64,000 nucleotides of DNA from JANMDS01 sp031430575 (lineage in GTDB: Bacteria > Pseudomonadota > Gammaproteobacteria > Burkholderiales > Casimicrobiaceae). The notes beneath the pieces are model-generated. The model saw only the letters and a list, made by a program, of their open reading frames with translations, did no database searches and had not been told where the DNA came from. Shown in pieces: positions 45,395 to 54,170 of this stretch. The translations under genes and the position numbers were made by a program. Position 1 is the first letter of the stretch, and each line of letters opens with the position of its first letter. Where the stretch lies: positions 62,001-126,000 of the forward strand of contig JANPBT010000062.1 of assembly GCA_031430575.1 (NCBI GenBank), read 5' to 3'.

Positions 45395-45667
45395 ATGAAG
45401 ACGATTCCTAGGAAGCAGGCCGCCGCGATTTGCCATGTGTGTAACCGTGTCAAGAACAACGGCAACGGTAAGTATGATCTTCGAAAATGTAGTGGCTACG
45501 AAATATTTGTGTGTGATAGTTGTTTTGAGGGAAATTGGGATGGCTGGGGTCTCCATTGCGAGCCTCGTATTCTGGCGATTCTTGAGGAAAAAGGGCTGCT
45601 GCCACCGAAGCGAAATGCAAAAGGCTGGCTACCTCGCGAATTTCCGCCTGACGGGCGTTCGGCGTAG
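45395..45667 (+). CDS. Small zinc-ribbon-like hypothetical protein
   Basis: The 90-residue protein has two CxxC pairs, CHVC (near residue 13) and CDSC (near residue 40), spaced as in a zinc ribbon. A Pro/Arg-rich C-terminus follows. I do not recognise a named family. It may bind nucleic acid or protein. It follows dnaK by 56 bases on the same strand, and co-transcription is possible. Confidence 0.6.
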   Translation: MKTIPRKQAAAICHVCNRVKNNGNGKYDLRKCSGYEIFVCDSCFEGNWDGWGLHCEPRILAILEEKGLLPPKRNAKGWLPREFPPDGRSA

Positions 45668-45670
45668 CCC

Positions 45671-45727
45671 AGTGGGACGCAGCGTTATTGCGCCCGATTC
45701 ATGAAATTCGTGCGGCCAATCACTCAT
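45671..45727. repeat. REP-like unit A with direct-repeat tail
   Basis: GTGG leads an imperfect stem (GGGACGCA with TTGCGCCC, 45674-45695). A tail follows (ATTCATGAAATT ... ATCACTCAT) that recurs at 46318-46361. Units A and B bracket the unknown gene at 45778-46236. Confidence 0.55.
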
Positions 45728-45777
45728 GATCGGTCAAACCGTTAAAAGGCCCGAAGACACTATCTAGCTTGTACGCT

Positions 45778-46236
45778 TTACCCATTTAAAAATTTTAGGG
45801 AGCTTACGAAATCTCGGCGTTGTACCATCACAAACTCTTTCAAGTTCGACAAAAACGTTTCACATTCCTGATAGAGCGCTTCAAATTTTGGTTTGTCGTC
45901 CATCAGAGTATAGAGATTTTGTGACATTACACGAATCGTTTTCCATTCCCATTTGTTTCCAGCGATGCCCTCGGATATTGCAGCGTAGATGACTAGAAAC
46001 TTTACCGCGTCATCAAGGAAGCTCTTGTCAGCATGCACCCAGTACTGTTCAAAAAAAAGAGCAGAAGCAAGCACCTCTTCCCCGGCCAATATCAAATCAT
46101 TTCTCTCATCTTTAGTTAAGTTTTTGTAGCGCTCATGGTCGCCGAGGCATACGCCGAGGAAGTAAAACCTTTCTGTTTTTTTTGCTTCCGTCGTAGTCAA
46201 TCCACTTACTTTCCAAGCCGAAAAGAATCCCGCCAT
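45778..46236 (-). CDS. Hypothetical protein, AT-rich, probably acquired
   Basis: I do not recognise this protein of about 152 residues. It appears soluble and largely helical, with aromatic-rich stretches (ALFFEQYWVHADKSFLDD, GNKWEWKTIRVMSQNLYTLMDDKP). Codon use is visibly more AT-rich than in its neighbours. The ATG at 46236 is preferred over one eight codons upstream. It is flanked by two related REP-like units and followed by a RAYT gene. I infer recent acquisition. Confidence 0.55.
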   Translation of the reverse strand: MAGFFSAWKVSGLTTTEAKKTERFYFLGVCLGDHERYKNLTKDERNDLILAGEEVLASALFFEQYWVHADKSFLDDAVKFLVIYAAISEGIAGNKWEWKTIRVMSQNLYTLMDDKPKFEALYQECETFLSNLKEFVMVQRRDFVSSLKFLNG

Positions 46237-46304
46237 AGCTCTACCTGCCAATCTGTCCAATTATTTTTTTGTACTATAGCGTAACGCGCGTAAGGCGGAC
46301 CCCG

Positions 46305-46361
46305 TAAGGCGCAATCTTATTGCGCCCACGTTCATGAAATCGGCGTAGCCGATCACTCATC
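46305..46361. repeat. REP-like unit B with direct-repeat tail
   Basis: GGCGCAAT (46309-46316), loop CTT and ATTGCGCC (46320-46327) form a perfect 8-bp hairpin. Read on the minus strand it is led by GTGG. The tail to 46361 repeats that of unit A at 45685-45727. Confidence 0.65.
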
Positions 46362-46385
46362 GGAAGGTGGGCAGAAAAGCCTAGA

Positions 46386-46410
46386 GTGGGTGTAATAGGA
46401 TTACACCCTA
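46386..46410. repeat. REP-like hairpin in RAYT leader
   Basis: GGGTGTAAT (46388-46396), loop AGG and ATTACACCC (46400-46408) form a perfect 9-bp stem. GTGG leads it on the plus strand and GTAG on the minus strand. It lies 24 bases before the RAYT start and could be its cognate substrate or regulator. Confidence 0.7.
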
Positions 46411-46433
46411 CTATTTTCAAGCAAAATCGTGTG

Positions 46434-46958
46434 ATGCCAAATTACATTCGAAATTGGGTGCCGGGCGGGACGTTTTTCTTTACCGTGAATCTGCTCGAAC
46501 GCAAAGGCAACGATCTTTTGGTTCGGGAGGTCGATTTGCTCCGAGAATCGGTGCGTACCGCGAAGGCAGCACATCCGTTCGAAATTGTTGCGTGGGTCGT
46601 TTTGCCTGAGCACATGCATTGCATCTGGAAATTGCCAGAGGGCGATAGTGATTACGCTCTGCGATGGCGAATCATCAGGTCCCTGTTTTCGCGGGGATTG
46701 CAGCCGACTGAAGCGCGGAGCGAAGTTCGAGTCAAGCGCGGTGAGCGCGGCATCTGGCAGCGCCGCTACATTGAACACACCATCCGCGACGCGCGCGATC
46801 TAACAAACCATATCGACTATATTCACTACAACCCGGTGAAGCACCAACTCGTAAAAGCGGCGTGCGATTGGCAACACTCCTCATTCCACCGCTACGTGCG
46901 CGAAGGCACGCTCACGCAGGATTGGGCGGCGGGGCAAACTTTGGAAATAGCCGAATAA
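46434..46958 (+). CDS. REP-associated tyrosine transposase (RAYT, Y1 family)
   Basis: The protein of 174 residues belongs to the IS200/IS605-like Y1 transposase family. It has the HUH motif in LPEHMHCIWKLPEGD and the catalytic tyrosine region HIDYIHYNPVKHQLV, plus the RAYT-type WQRRYIEHTIRD. RAYTs are single-copy, not flanked by IS ends, and process REP hairpins with GTAG/GTGG leads. Such hairpins lie immediately upstream. The ATG at 46434 is chosen over a GTG at 46386, which would fall inside the hairpin. A dispersed repeat copy begins 11 bases after its stop. Confidence 0.9.
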   Translation: MPNYIRNWVPGGTFFFTVNLLERKGNDLLVREVDLLRESVRTAKAAHPFEIVAWVVLPEHMHCIWKLPEGDSDYALRWRIIRSLFSRGLQPTEARSEVRVKRGERGIWQRRYIEHTIRDARDLTNHIDYIHYNPVKHQLVKAACDWQHSSFHRYVREGTLTQDWAAGQTLEIAE

Positions 46959-46968
46959 ATAGCCAATA

Positions 46969-46980
46969 CCTGCGGCGCAG
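46969..46980 (+). repeat. Dispersed repeat copy after the RAYT gene
   Basis: AATA-CCTGCGGCGCAG-ATTA starts 11 bases after the RAYT stop, in the gap before the convergent SIMPL gene. It is unpaired. Confidence 0.95.
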
Positions 46981-47026
46981 ATTAAGCCCTTTTTCGAACT
47001 TATCGCCCAAAAAAGCTTTTTTTTAA

Positions 47027-47749
47027 CTACTGCAACGCATACTCAAATGTACTCACCACGCGCAAGCGTTTCATACGGGATGCGCCGTCGTCGGAATCAC
47101 TCCCGTCGTCGCTCGATAGTCTGATCGCGCCTTGGTTAGCGCTGCGCAGCGTGCCTAACGTTGCGCCGGCTTCGGTGGCGAATTTGGTGGCTTGCTCGCG
47201 TGCGCTGCGGGTGGCTTCGCTGAGCAGTTCGCCTTTTACGGCATTAAACCCTTGCAAGAAAAATCGCGGGCCAGCAGGGCCTTCGCCTTCGCCAGCGATT
47301 TGTATGCCAGATTGGATGAGCGGGTCGAGCGCGAGCGTGGCTTTTTCAACCTCGATTACGCGCTTAGATTTCACCACCAATTGCCCCGTGCCATTAAAGC
47401 GAAAGGGTTGGTTGTTTTGGGCAAATTCGCGCGCGAGCAAATCTTTCACGTTGAGCGGGCGCACTTCAATTTCCGCATCGGTAAAGCCACGCGCTTTTAA
47501 AAATGTGAGTACTTTATCGCGGTCGCTCACCAGTTGTTGCTGCACTTGCCCGAAATCAGTTCCAGCGCGGCGAAACGAAATATTCCACACCGCAAAATCC
47601 GCTTCAACCGATTTTTCGGCAAGCCCTTTTACGGTAATCGTTCGGTTGTCTCCACGAAAGCCGGTGAGGCCTTTGCCCACCATATAGCCGCTGGCCGCGA
47701 TGCCCGCGCCGACAATGGCTGCGGCTAGAAGTCTCCATGGCGCATTCAT
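47027..47749 (-). CDS. SIMPL (DUF541)-domain protein, membrane-anchored
   Basis: The protein of 240 residues has an N-terminal membrane segment (LLAAAIVGAGIAASGYMVG). The SIMPL domain follows with ITVKGLAEKSVEADFAVWNISF, KARGFTDAEIEVRPLNV and ATRSAREQATKFATEAGATLG. The fold is known from periplasmic proteins of unclear function in Gram-negative bacteria. The ATG at 47749 is preferred over a GTG one codon earlier. An acidic Ser/Asp stretch sits near the C-terminus. Confidence 0.85.
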   Translation of the reverse strand: MNAPWRLLAAAIVGAGIAASGYMVGKGLTGFRGDNRTITVKGLAEKSVEADFAVWNISFRRAGTDFGQVQQQLVSDRDKVLTFLKARGFTDAEIEVRPLNVKDLLAREFAQNNQPFRFNGTGQLVVKSKRVIEVEKATLALDPLIQSGIQIAGEGEGPAGPRFFLQGFNAVKGELLSEATRSAREQATKFATEAGATLGTLRSANQGAIRLSSDDGSDSDDGASRMKRLRVVSTFEYALQ

Positions 47750-47892
47750 CACTTTTTTCCTCGTATTTGTGGACGTATTGTGCGACCGCAGATTATGCGC
47801 TCAGTCGCGCAGTCAGTTTTCGAGGGGCGCACACAAAAATAGGGTTGAGTACCAAGACGAAGCAAGATCAGCGAAGCAATTTTTGTCAAAAT

Positions 47893-47904
47893 CTGCGCCG
47901 CAGG
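47893..47904 (-). repeat. Dispersed repeat copy downstream of the acyl-CoA ligase gene
   Basis: AAT-CTGCGCCGCAGG-TATT lies 17 bases beyond the ligase stop codon (minus strand). It is unpaired. Confidence 0.95.
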
Positions 47905-47920
47905 TATTGACGCAATGAGC

Positions 47921-49441
47921 CTACTTCGCCAACCCAAGCTTTTGGGCTAAACCGATGCGCTGCAGCTTGCCGGTTGCACCTTTTGGAATTTCGTCCATGA
48001 TCAAAATTTTGCGGGGCACTTTGAAATCGGCGAGCTTGGTCGCGGCAAAATCGCGGATCTCGCGCTCGGTGGCCGTTTTGCCATCGCGCAAAACGACTGC
48101 CGCCGCGACGTCTTCGCCCAATTTTTCGTGAGGCACGGCGAAGGTAACGACTTGCGCAACCGCAGGGTGATCCATCAATACTTCATCGACTTCGCGCGGG
48201 CTGATTTTTTCGCCACCGCGATTGATTATTTCTTTTAAACGCCCGGTGAGCGAGATAAAACCATCTGCATCTTTAGTGCCTTGGTCGCCAGTGCGAAACC
48301 AACCATTGGTGTAGGCCTCTGCATTTGCTTTCGGGTTATTTTCGTAGCCTAACGTCACGTTTTCTCCGCGAATGACGATTTCGCCGATTTCGCCTTTTGC
48401 CAAAATCGCGCCGTCTTGACTCATGATTTCAACGTCAGGGCCGCCAGGAAGCCCAACGCTGCCGGGCTTGCGGATTCCCGGTGGCAATTGATTCGACGCC
48501 ATTTGATGCGCCGCCTCGGTCATGCCGTAAGACTCGATCACAGGCGCTTGAAATACCGCTTCAAGCTCTGCCAAGACTTGCGGTGGCAGTGATGAGGATG
48601 AGGAGCGAATGAAGCGCAGCGGCAATTTACTGATCGTCTCGGCATTGTTGGGTGCGCGGGAGAGAATCGCTTGATGCATTGTTGGCACGGCGGTGTACCA
48701 ATTAGGTTTTGCTTCTTCCATCCACCCAAAAAATTTCAGTGCGTTAAAGCCGGGCGTGCAGCAGACTTGCCCGCCGGCAGCCAGCGGCGCTAAGATCCCC
48801 GCGATCAGCCCGTGAATATGAAAGAGCGGCATGATATTTAAGCCACGATCACGGCTGGTAAAGCGTGTGGTCTTACCGATGTTGCGGGCGGAGGCGCAAA
48901 CGTTGCGGTGGGTGAGCGGCACGATTTTGGGGCGCGAAGTCGTACCCGAGGTATGCAGTACGAGCGCGATTTCATCGTCGTGGGCGTGCCCGCCATGCGA
49001 AATCTGCGCCGCAGGTATGGCAGAAATATCGAGCGTAAATGCTCCCGCGCCTAATTGCGGATCTGCAACTAACTCAATAATACGAAGCCCCAATTTTTGC
49101 GCGACTGCGATCGCCGGCGATGCTGAGCCGCGCTCAACGATCAGGGCTTTCGCGTTGAGATCCGACATATAAAACTCAAACTCATCTGCCCGGTAACCGG
49201 GGTTGAGCGGGGCAGACGTTGTGCCCGCTGCCACGGCAATGAATGCCATGGCCATCTCTGGGCCATTGGGTAAGACGATCGCGACACGATCTTGCCGGCC
49301 AATGCCGATGGTGTTGAGCGCGACGATCGTTTTGGTAATGGTTTCGTTTAATACGCCAAATGTTAGTGGCTTGGCGCCAATGGCGGTCAGCGCAACATCA
49401 TCGATTCGGGCATTTGCGAAAAGTTCGGGCAGTGTAGGCAT
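47921..49441 (-). CDS. AMP-forming acyl-CoA ligase, oxalyl-CoA synthetase-like
   Basis: The protein of 506 residues is an ANL-superfamily adenylate-forming ligase. Visible are the P-loop LHTSGTTSRPKIV, the A5 region ESYGMTEAAHQMASN, GWFRTGDQG, GRLKEIINRGGEKISPREVDE and the A10 lysine in PKGATGKLQR. The stretch MTEAAHQMASNQLPPGIRKPGSVG resembles plant AAE3 and yeast Pcs60 oxalyl-CoA synthetases, so oxalate or another short acid is a candidate substrate (inference). The repeat copy at 49004 encodes IPAAQI in the linker just before the P-loop. The ATG at 49441 is chosen over a longer frame with no support. Confidence 0.85.
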   Translation of the reverse strand: MPTLPELFANARIDDVALTAIGAKPLTFGVLNETITKTIVALNTIGIGRQDRVAIVLPNGPEMAMAFIAVAAGTTSAPLNPGYRADEFEFYMSDLNAKALIVERGSASPAIAVAQKLGLRIIELVADPQLGAGAFTLDISAIPAAQISHGGHAHDDEIALVLHTSGTTSRPKIVPLTHRNVCASARNIGKTTRFTSRDRGLNIMPLFHIHGLIAGILAPLAAGGQVCCTPGFNALKFFGWMEEAKPNWYTAVPTMHQAILSRAPNNAETISKLPLRFIRSSSSSLPPQVLAELEAVFQAPVIESYGMTEAAHQMASNQLPPGIRKPGSVGLPGGPDVEIMSQDGAILAKGEIGEIVIRGENVTLGYENNPKANAEAYTNGWFRTGDQGTKDADGFISLTGRLKEIINRGGEKISPREVDEVLMDHPAVAQVVTFAVPHEKLGEDVAAAVVLRDGKTATEREIRDFAATKLADFKVPRKILIMDEIPKGATGKLQRIGLAQKLGLAK

Positions 49442-49633
49442 AAAGTCTTTGATTAAAAGTAGGTGCGTTACGTCGTAAGCGCGGCTCTGCATTGCGTCAG
49501 TTCAATTGGTCAGTGCCTCAAAAACGCGAATGCGTCGATGCCGTCGTGCATGCAATGCGCGAACATCCATTCAGGTTTTTTTCAGCGCTGCGGCGATTCT
49601 ATGCCGCGCTTTGGCTTGGCACTCAAGATCACA

Positions 49634-52198
49634 TTATGGCTTGAGGGGCGTGCGTGCGACCCCACACGGGCTCACTTTTGCAGCAATCGCGAGCGTTCCT
49701 GCGAGTGCTGCTTGGCAGCGCTCTTGGCGTTGAATCTTAGCTTTTAACATCGTCGGCGAAATCGGTAATCGCTTGAGCGTGTCCTCGATGCGCTCATCGT
49801 AAAGCGGGTGCGCCGAGGCGATGATCATTTGATTGGTAGAGGCTTCCGAAAGCGCCCAGCCTAAGCCGGGCACGTCGTGGCCAGAGCGATCTAGGTTGAA
49901 AAGAAAGGTGTCTTCCTGTGCGTCGTCGGTGGTGCGATTGATGCGATCGGCCAGCATGTGTGCGGCTTTGGCATCGACCGCTTGCGTATAGGCGCTAACG
50001 ATAGCGTCGATTGCACTTGCTTTACTTCCCGACGGCACGGCGTAACTCCAGCCGCTATTGACGATGATGATCACCGCCGCGCGCAGCTTCGGTTGTTCCG
50101 GCTTTAGCGTGTCGTTAAACGCACTGATTTCATCGATCACGTCGCTGATCGTTTCCATGCCACTGTTGTCAAAATAGCCGCCATCGAGAATCTGATGCAC
50201 ATCTTGCCCGGGTAAGCGGCAAGGGTTTACGCCGCGTCCATCTGCAAGTTGGCTACACATCAGGCGCGCGCTGCGTGCGATCGCGGCACCGGCAGTAATC
50301 GTGCTGAGGTCGTCGCCTTGCGCGTTTGGGCTCCACGGCTGCATCACTTCTTTTTGAAGCCCACTATTGCTAATGCGTCCTGCTGGGCTCACGACCGGAA
50401 AGCGTGCGCCGTTGTGCACAACGGTACTGACCCGTAAATTCAGAATGCCCGGATCATCGGTGCGCGCGATATAGGCATCCGGAAATTCGGCGGGTCGCAG
50501 CGCCAAGTTTGAGCTTAAGATGCGGCGTGCGGTCGCGGCGTCGGTGCCGTTGATGATGAGGTTAGGCAGCCACTGATCTGGTTTGCGATCTGCCCAAAGT
50601 GCGGCAAAGCTTCGCCCGAAGATATTGGACGCGATCGTTGTCGGGTCTGCCGTGGCAGTCCACGGCCGTTTGGCGCAGCGGAAGGGGCGCGCTGCATTGG
50701 TCGTTTCGCCGCTATGGTGCTGCTTTTCGGGATTTGGGGCACACCATGCAAAGCTGGTTTCCCAAGTGTGTTCGAGCGTATGGGCGCGATCGCTATTTTC
50801 ACCGAGCCACCACGAAAACCCTGTTTTCCAAGCAAAATCGTGCCAACTGGATGGCCAGAGCGAACGCCAAAAATCACTATACAGCGTGCTCGCCAAAACC
50901 GGGGAAAGCGGCACGTCTTCAAGCACCCGGCGCATGCAGTCGCCTAGAAATACACCTGCACTCGGCGGTGGGCAGCCCGCGCGCAGACCTGCGATGAAGG
51001 TCGCCGCGCCGAGCCCGCCACCCGAGACGCCGCTGATCAGAAAAGTATGATCGGCAAACTCAGGATGGGCATCTTGCAAATCACCGAGCACAGCCGCGCT
51101 CCAATAGGCCGCGCGCAGGCCGCCGCCCGCAGCGGAAACCAGGTAAATTGGCACATCCTCTGTTGCGTTTTTGTCACTGCGTTTTGCGAGTGCCCTGGCA
51201 TGAAAAGTGGTCAAAGACGCCGTCACGGAAGGCGCTTTCTGCGCCGCAGGTAGTGGGGTGAGACGCCGCAAATTGTTGTCGTCATAACGGAAAAACGACG
51301 ACACAATCATCATCAACCATGGCAGCCCCACAAGACTGACCCGCAGCAAACGTTTCGCATGCAACGTCAGCAACAATCCTCCGAAGATCGTCCATGACGC
51401 TACGCCAATCAAAGTGATCGTCACCGACCCCATGAAGCGTTGCGCCATCATCTGATGTCGGTAAAACGTCGCGGTTGAAATTTCGCCTGCGCTTGATCCG
51501 CTCCATAAAAATATAAACCATAAGCAAAATGCAATGGCGAGTAATGCCCCAATCCAGCGCAATTCGTCGATCACAACAACTGGCGCGAGCCGTGTTGATT
51601 CCCGCATGCGGGAAGGGCGCCACTTTACGATGACCAGCAGCAAGAGTGCAGTAAAGAGCGCGAAGAGGTAGCCCTGATCAGGGCGCACCAATGCATCTAA
51701 GCCACGACAAACGCCGGATGAATCGGTGATGCAGCGCGAGGCAGAAATGCTGCGCGTATCCCGATCAATTGCGTGTATTTCTCGCGTGAGCAGAACCATC
51801 GGCCCAAGCGCAAGTAGCGCTGGCAGGCCATTGACCCAGCCCATCGCCACGATATCTGGGGGAAGCTCTTTGCGAACGTGCGGCCACGGCATGAGTAATA
51901 TTCGGCGTGAGACCCACCAAATGGATAGACAGGCAAGCCCAAACCCAAATGCGATCGACCAGTATTGAACGAGCGTGCGTTCACCCGCGATGAAGATTTT
52001 GAGCAGCTCAGAACCCTGCGAGGTATTGCAGAAAAAGTAGATCAAAAATGCACTTGCCAACGCGGGGTATATGCAGCGCCAAAGCAGCTCAGCGATGCGC
52101 AAGGCGCAGTTAAGTCCCTGCGTGCAGTATTCTCGTAATGCTAAGGCCAAGCCCGTGCGTGCGCGCGCAGGGTCAAGGGTTGGATCGTCTGGGTTCAT
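49634..52198 (-). CDS. Patatin-like phospholipase with N-terminal membrane region
   Basis: The protein of 854 residues has about seven membrane segments in its first 320 residues. A large patatin-type catalytic region follows with the oxyanion loop SAAGGGLRAAYWSA, the nucleophile elbow GVSGGG (about residue 390) and the catalytic Asp in DGGYFDNSG (about 668). It probably hydrolyses membrane lipid acyl chains. The side of the membrane is unclear. The repeat copy at 51239 encodes LPAAQK at the junction of the membrane and catalytic parts. The ATG at 52198 is preferred over a longer start. Confidence 0.8.
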   Translation of the reverse strand: MNPDDPTLDPARARTGLALALREYCTQGLNCALRIAELLWRCIYPALASAFLIYFFCNTSQGSELLKIFIAGERTLVQYWSIAFGFGLACLSIWWVSRRILLMPWPHVRKELPPDIVAMGWVNGLPALLALGPMVLLTREIHAIDRDTRSISASRCITDSSGVCRGLDALVRPDQGYLFALFTALLLLVIVKWRPSRMRESTRLAPVVVIDELRWIGALLAIAFCLWFIFLWSGSSAGEISTATFYRHQMMAQRFMGSVTITLIGVASWTIFGGLLLTLHAKRLLRVSLVGLPWLMMIVSSFFRYDDNNLRRLTPLPAAQKAPSVTASLTTFHARALAKRSDKNATEDVPIYLVSAAGGGLRAAYWSAAVLGDLQDAHPEFADHTFLISGVSGGGLGAATFIAGLRAGCPPPSAGVFLGDCMRRVLEDVPLSPVLASTLYSDFWRSLWPSSWHDFAWKTGFSWWLGENSDRAHTLEHTWETSFAWCAPNPEKQHHSGETTNAARPFRCAKRPWTATADPTTIASNIFGRSFAALWADRKPDQWLPNLIINGTDAATARRILSSNLALRPAEFPDAYIARTDDPGILNLRVSTVVHNGARFPVVSPAGRISNSGLQKEVMQPWSPNAQGDDLSTITAGAAIARSARLMCSQLADGRGVNPCRLPGQDVHQILDGGYFDNSGMETISDVIDEISAFNDTLKPEQPKLRAAVIIIVNSGWSYAVPSGSKASAIDAIVSAYTQAVDAKAAHMLADRINRTTDDAQEDTFLFNLDRSGHDVPGLGWALSEASTNQMIIASAHPLYDERIEDTLKRLPISPTMLKAKIQRQERCQAALAGTLAIAAKVSPCGVARTPLKP

Positions 52199-52311
52199 TT
52201 GCGCTCCCGTAGCCAGCTGATTAGTCAAGCTTAGCCGGTTTGGGCAAAAAAGCAATCCTGCAAATGGGGGATGCGAAAACCTTGAAAACCGAGTGCCCCA
52301 GCGTTGCATTT

Positions 52312-52323
52312 CTGCGCCGCAGG
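52312..52323 (-). repeat. Dispersed repeat copy between panE-like and patatin genes
   Basis: TT-CTGCGCCGCAGG-TATC lies 23 bases beyond the stop of the ketopantoate reductase-like gene (minus strand). It is unpaired. Confidence 0.95.
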
Positions 52324-52345
52324 TATCGTGCGTTTAGACCTCTGG

Positions 52346-53350
52346 CTACCGAGGTGAAATGCTCAATTTGCCGTTGTTGGTGGCCAACGAATGCCCGAGC
52401 AATCGCGTCAGTGCGTAGACAATTTCAACCGTTGGTGTCGGCATGCCGGTCATCTTACCGAGCTCGATGATGGCGCCCGTCAGCGCTTCGAGCTCCATTT
52501 CTTTGCCTGCCTCAACATCTTGCAGCATCGAGGTTTTGTGGGCACCAACGGCCTCGGCACCGGCAATGCGTTTGCCAATCGAAATTTTGAATGTCACGCC
52601 TAATTTTTCGCCAACCGCTTGGGCTTCGGCCATCATTTTCGCCGCGAGATCGCGCGTGGGCAGGAACTGCGTGATTTGCTCCAGCGTGGCGTGGGTGAGG
52701 GCAGATATCGGGTTGAACGTTAAATTTCCCCAGAGTTTTACCCAGATTTCACTGCGAATATCTGTCGATACGGGCGCCTTGAAGCCAGCCGCGATCATCA
52801 ATTGCGCCAGTGCAATGATGCGCTCGGTTTTTTCGCCACTGGGCTCGCCGAGCGTAAAGCGGTTGCCTTCGATCACTTTGACTACGCCCGGCGCGACGAG
52901 CTCAGCAGCGGGGTAGACAACGCTGCCGATCACCCGCTGCGGATTGAGTGCATCCCATAAAACGTGATTGGGGTCAACGCTGTGCAGTTTTGCACCTTCA
53001 TAAGCACCGGCGAGTCCGTAAAAGTACCACCACGGTACGCCGTTTTGCATCGTAACAATCGTTGAATTGTCATCACACAATGCGTCAATTTGTGTGGCGA
53101 CAGGCGCGACTTGATGCGACTTCATCGTGAGGAAAATATAGTCGTATTTGCCAGCGTCTTCAATTGTCGCCGCGCGCGCGGCTGTGCACCGCACTTGCGT
53201 ACCGTCTTGCTCAATGAGTGACATGCCGTTTTTTAAAATCGCGGCCAAATTTGCACCACGCGCAATGAACGTGACCTGCGCGCCAGCATTGGCCAGTCGA
53301 ACGCCTAAATATCCGCCAATTGCGCCGGCGCCAACGATTGCGATTTTCAT
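52346..53350 (-). CDS. panE: Ketopantoate reductase-family protein (2-dehydropantoate 2-reductase)
   Basis: The 334-residue NADPH-dependent oxidoreductase starts with the Rossmann loop IAIVGAGAIGGYLG. The family signatures FLTMKSHQV, MQNGVPWWYF, EIWVKLWGNLTFNPISALT with the catalytic Lys/Asn, and HKTSMLQDVEAGKEMELEALTG follow. PanE makes pantoate for coenzyme A. Close paralogs act on other 2-oxo acids, so the substrate is uncertain although the fold is sure. It is divergent from a VOC gene. Confidence 0.85.
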   Translation of the reverse strand: MKIAIVGAGAIGGYLGVRLANAGAQVTFIARGANLAAILKNGMSLIEQDGTQVRCTAARAATIEDAGKYDYIFLTMKSHQVAPVATQIDALCDDNSTIVTMQNGVPWWYFYGLAGAYEGAKLHSVDPNHVLWDALNPQRVIGSVVYPAAELVAPGVVKVIEGNRFTLGEPSGEKTERIIALAQLMIAAGFKAPVSTDIRSEIWVKLWGNLTFNPISALTHATLEQITQFLPTRDLAAKMMAEAQAVGEKLGVTFKISIGKRIAGAEAVGAHKTSMLQDVEAGKEMELEALTGAIIELGKMTGMPTPTVEIVYALTRLLGHSLATNNGKLSISPR

Positions 53351-53491
53351 GGTGGGAGTTTACGAAGTTTTGTAAGCAGCAGCGGATGAAACCTTGATTG
53401 CGATTTGCGAATACGTTACCGGGGTGTAAAAACATGGCGGGGTCATGAGCGCCATGGCATATAAATTTTTGACTACAGTTAGGAGAAAAAC

Positions 53492-53893
53492 ATGCTTGCA
53501 TACGCCACCGTTGGAAGTCTCGATTTCGAAAGCTCGGCGAAGTTTTACGACGCAGTTTTGGGCGCACTTGGACACCGCCGTGTGCACGAATTTCCTGAAG
53601 GGGGATGGATTGCCTATGGCGATATCAACTCGGCGACGAATCCGACGGCGCAATTGCTCTGGCTGTCTAAAACACCGTTTAATGGCGCACCGGCAACCGT
53701 TGGCAATGGCGTGATGTTGGCGTTTGCTGCAATTTCGAAAACGCAAGTCGATACATTTCATGCTGCAGCGCTGGCCAATGGTGGCTCTTGCGAGGGCTCT
53801 CCGGGGCAACGCGATGCCTACGGTCCTGGGATGTATCTTGCGTATGTGCGCGACCCGATGGGCAATAAGTGTTCGGTAATTTTCCGTGACTGA
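53492..53893 (+). CDS. VOC-family (glyoxalase/bleomycin resistance-like) protein
   Basis: The 133-residue protein has the paired beta-alpha-beta-beta-beta modules of the vicinal oxygen chelate fold: YATVGSLDFESSAKFYDAVLGALGHRR at the N-terminus and YGPGMYLAYVRDPMGNKCSVIFRD at the C-terminus. These proteins use a divalent metal for isomerase, dioxygenase or resistance functions. The specific role is not readable. AGGAG lies just upstream of the ATG. Confidence 0.85.
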   Translation: MLAYATVGSLDFESSAKFYDAVLGALGHRRVHEFPEGGWIAYGDINSATNPTAQLLWLSKTPFNGAPATVGNGVMLAFAAISKTQVDTFHAAALANGGSCEGSPGQRDAYGPGMYLAYVRDPMGNKCSVIFRD

Positions 53894-54011
53894 GTTTTCA
53901 ACGCGCAGCGACACTGGAATGTCGTGCGCGATGTTGCAGCGACTGAGGTTTTAGAGGCAAAAAGCGGCGACAAATTCGCCGTGTATGTGGTCGGAATTTG
54001 TATAGGTCGAC

Positions 54012-54040
54012 TTGCGAAGATTGTAGAAATATGCTTTAAT
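54012..54040 (+). promoter_or_regulatory. Sigma-70-type promoter for the tRNA pair
   Basis: TTGCGA (54012-54017) and TTTAAT (54035-54040) are spaced by 17 bases and end 16 bases before the first tRNA. The hexamers are near consensus. The assignment rests on spacing and position only. Confidence 0.5.
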
Positions 54041-54056
54041 CTTGTTCTTGCTGAAT

Positions 54057-54132
<76 letters not shown>

Positions 54133-54170
54133 CATTTTGCAGATGTTGTTCGTTTAAAGGCATAACCCGT

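Noticed and set aside
46386..46433. A longer RAYT start at GTG 46386
   Set aside because: It would place the start inside the REP hairpin, and the added residues are not family-like. The ATG at 46434 gives the conserved MPNYIRNW start.
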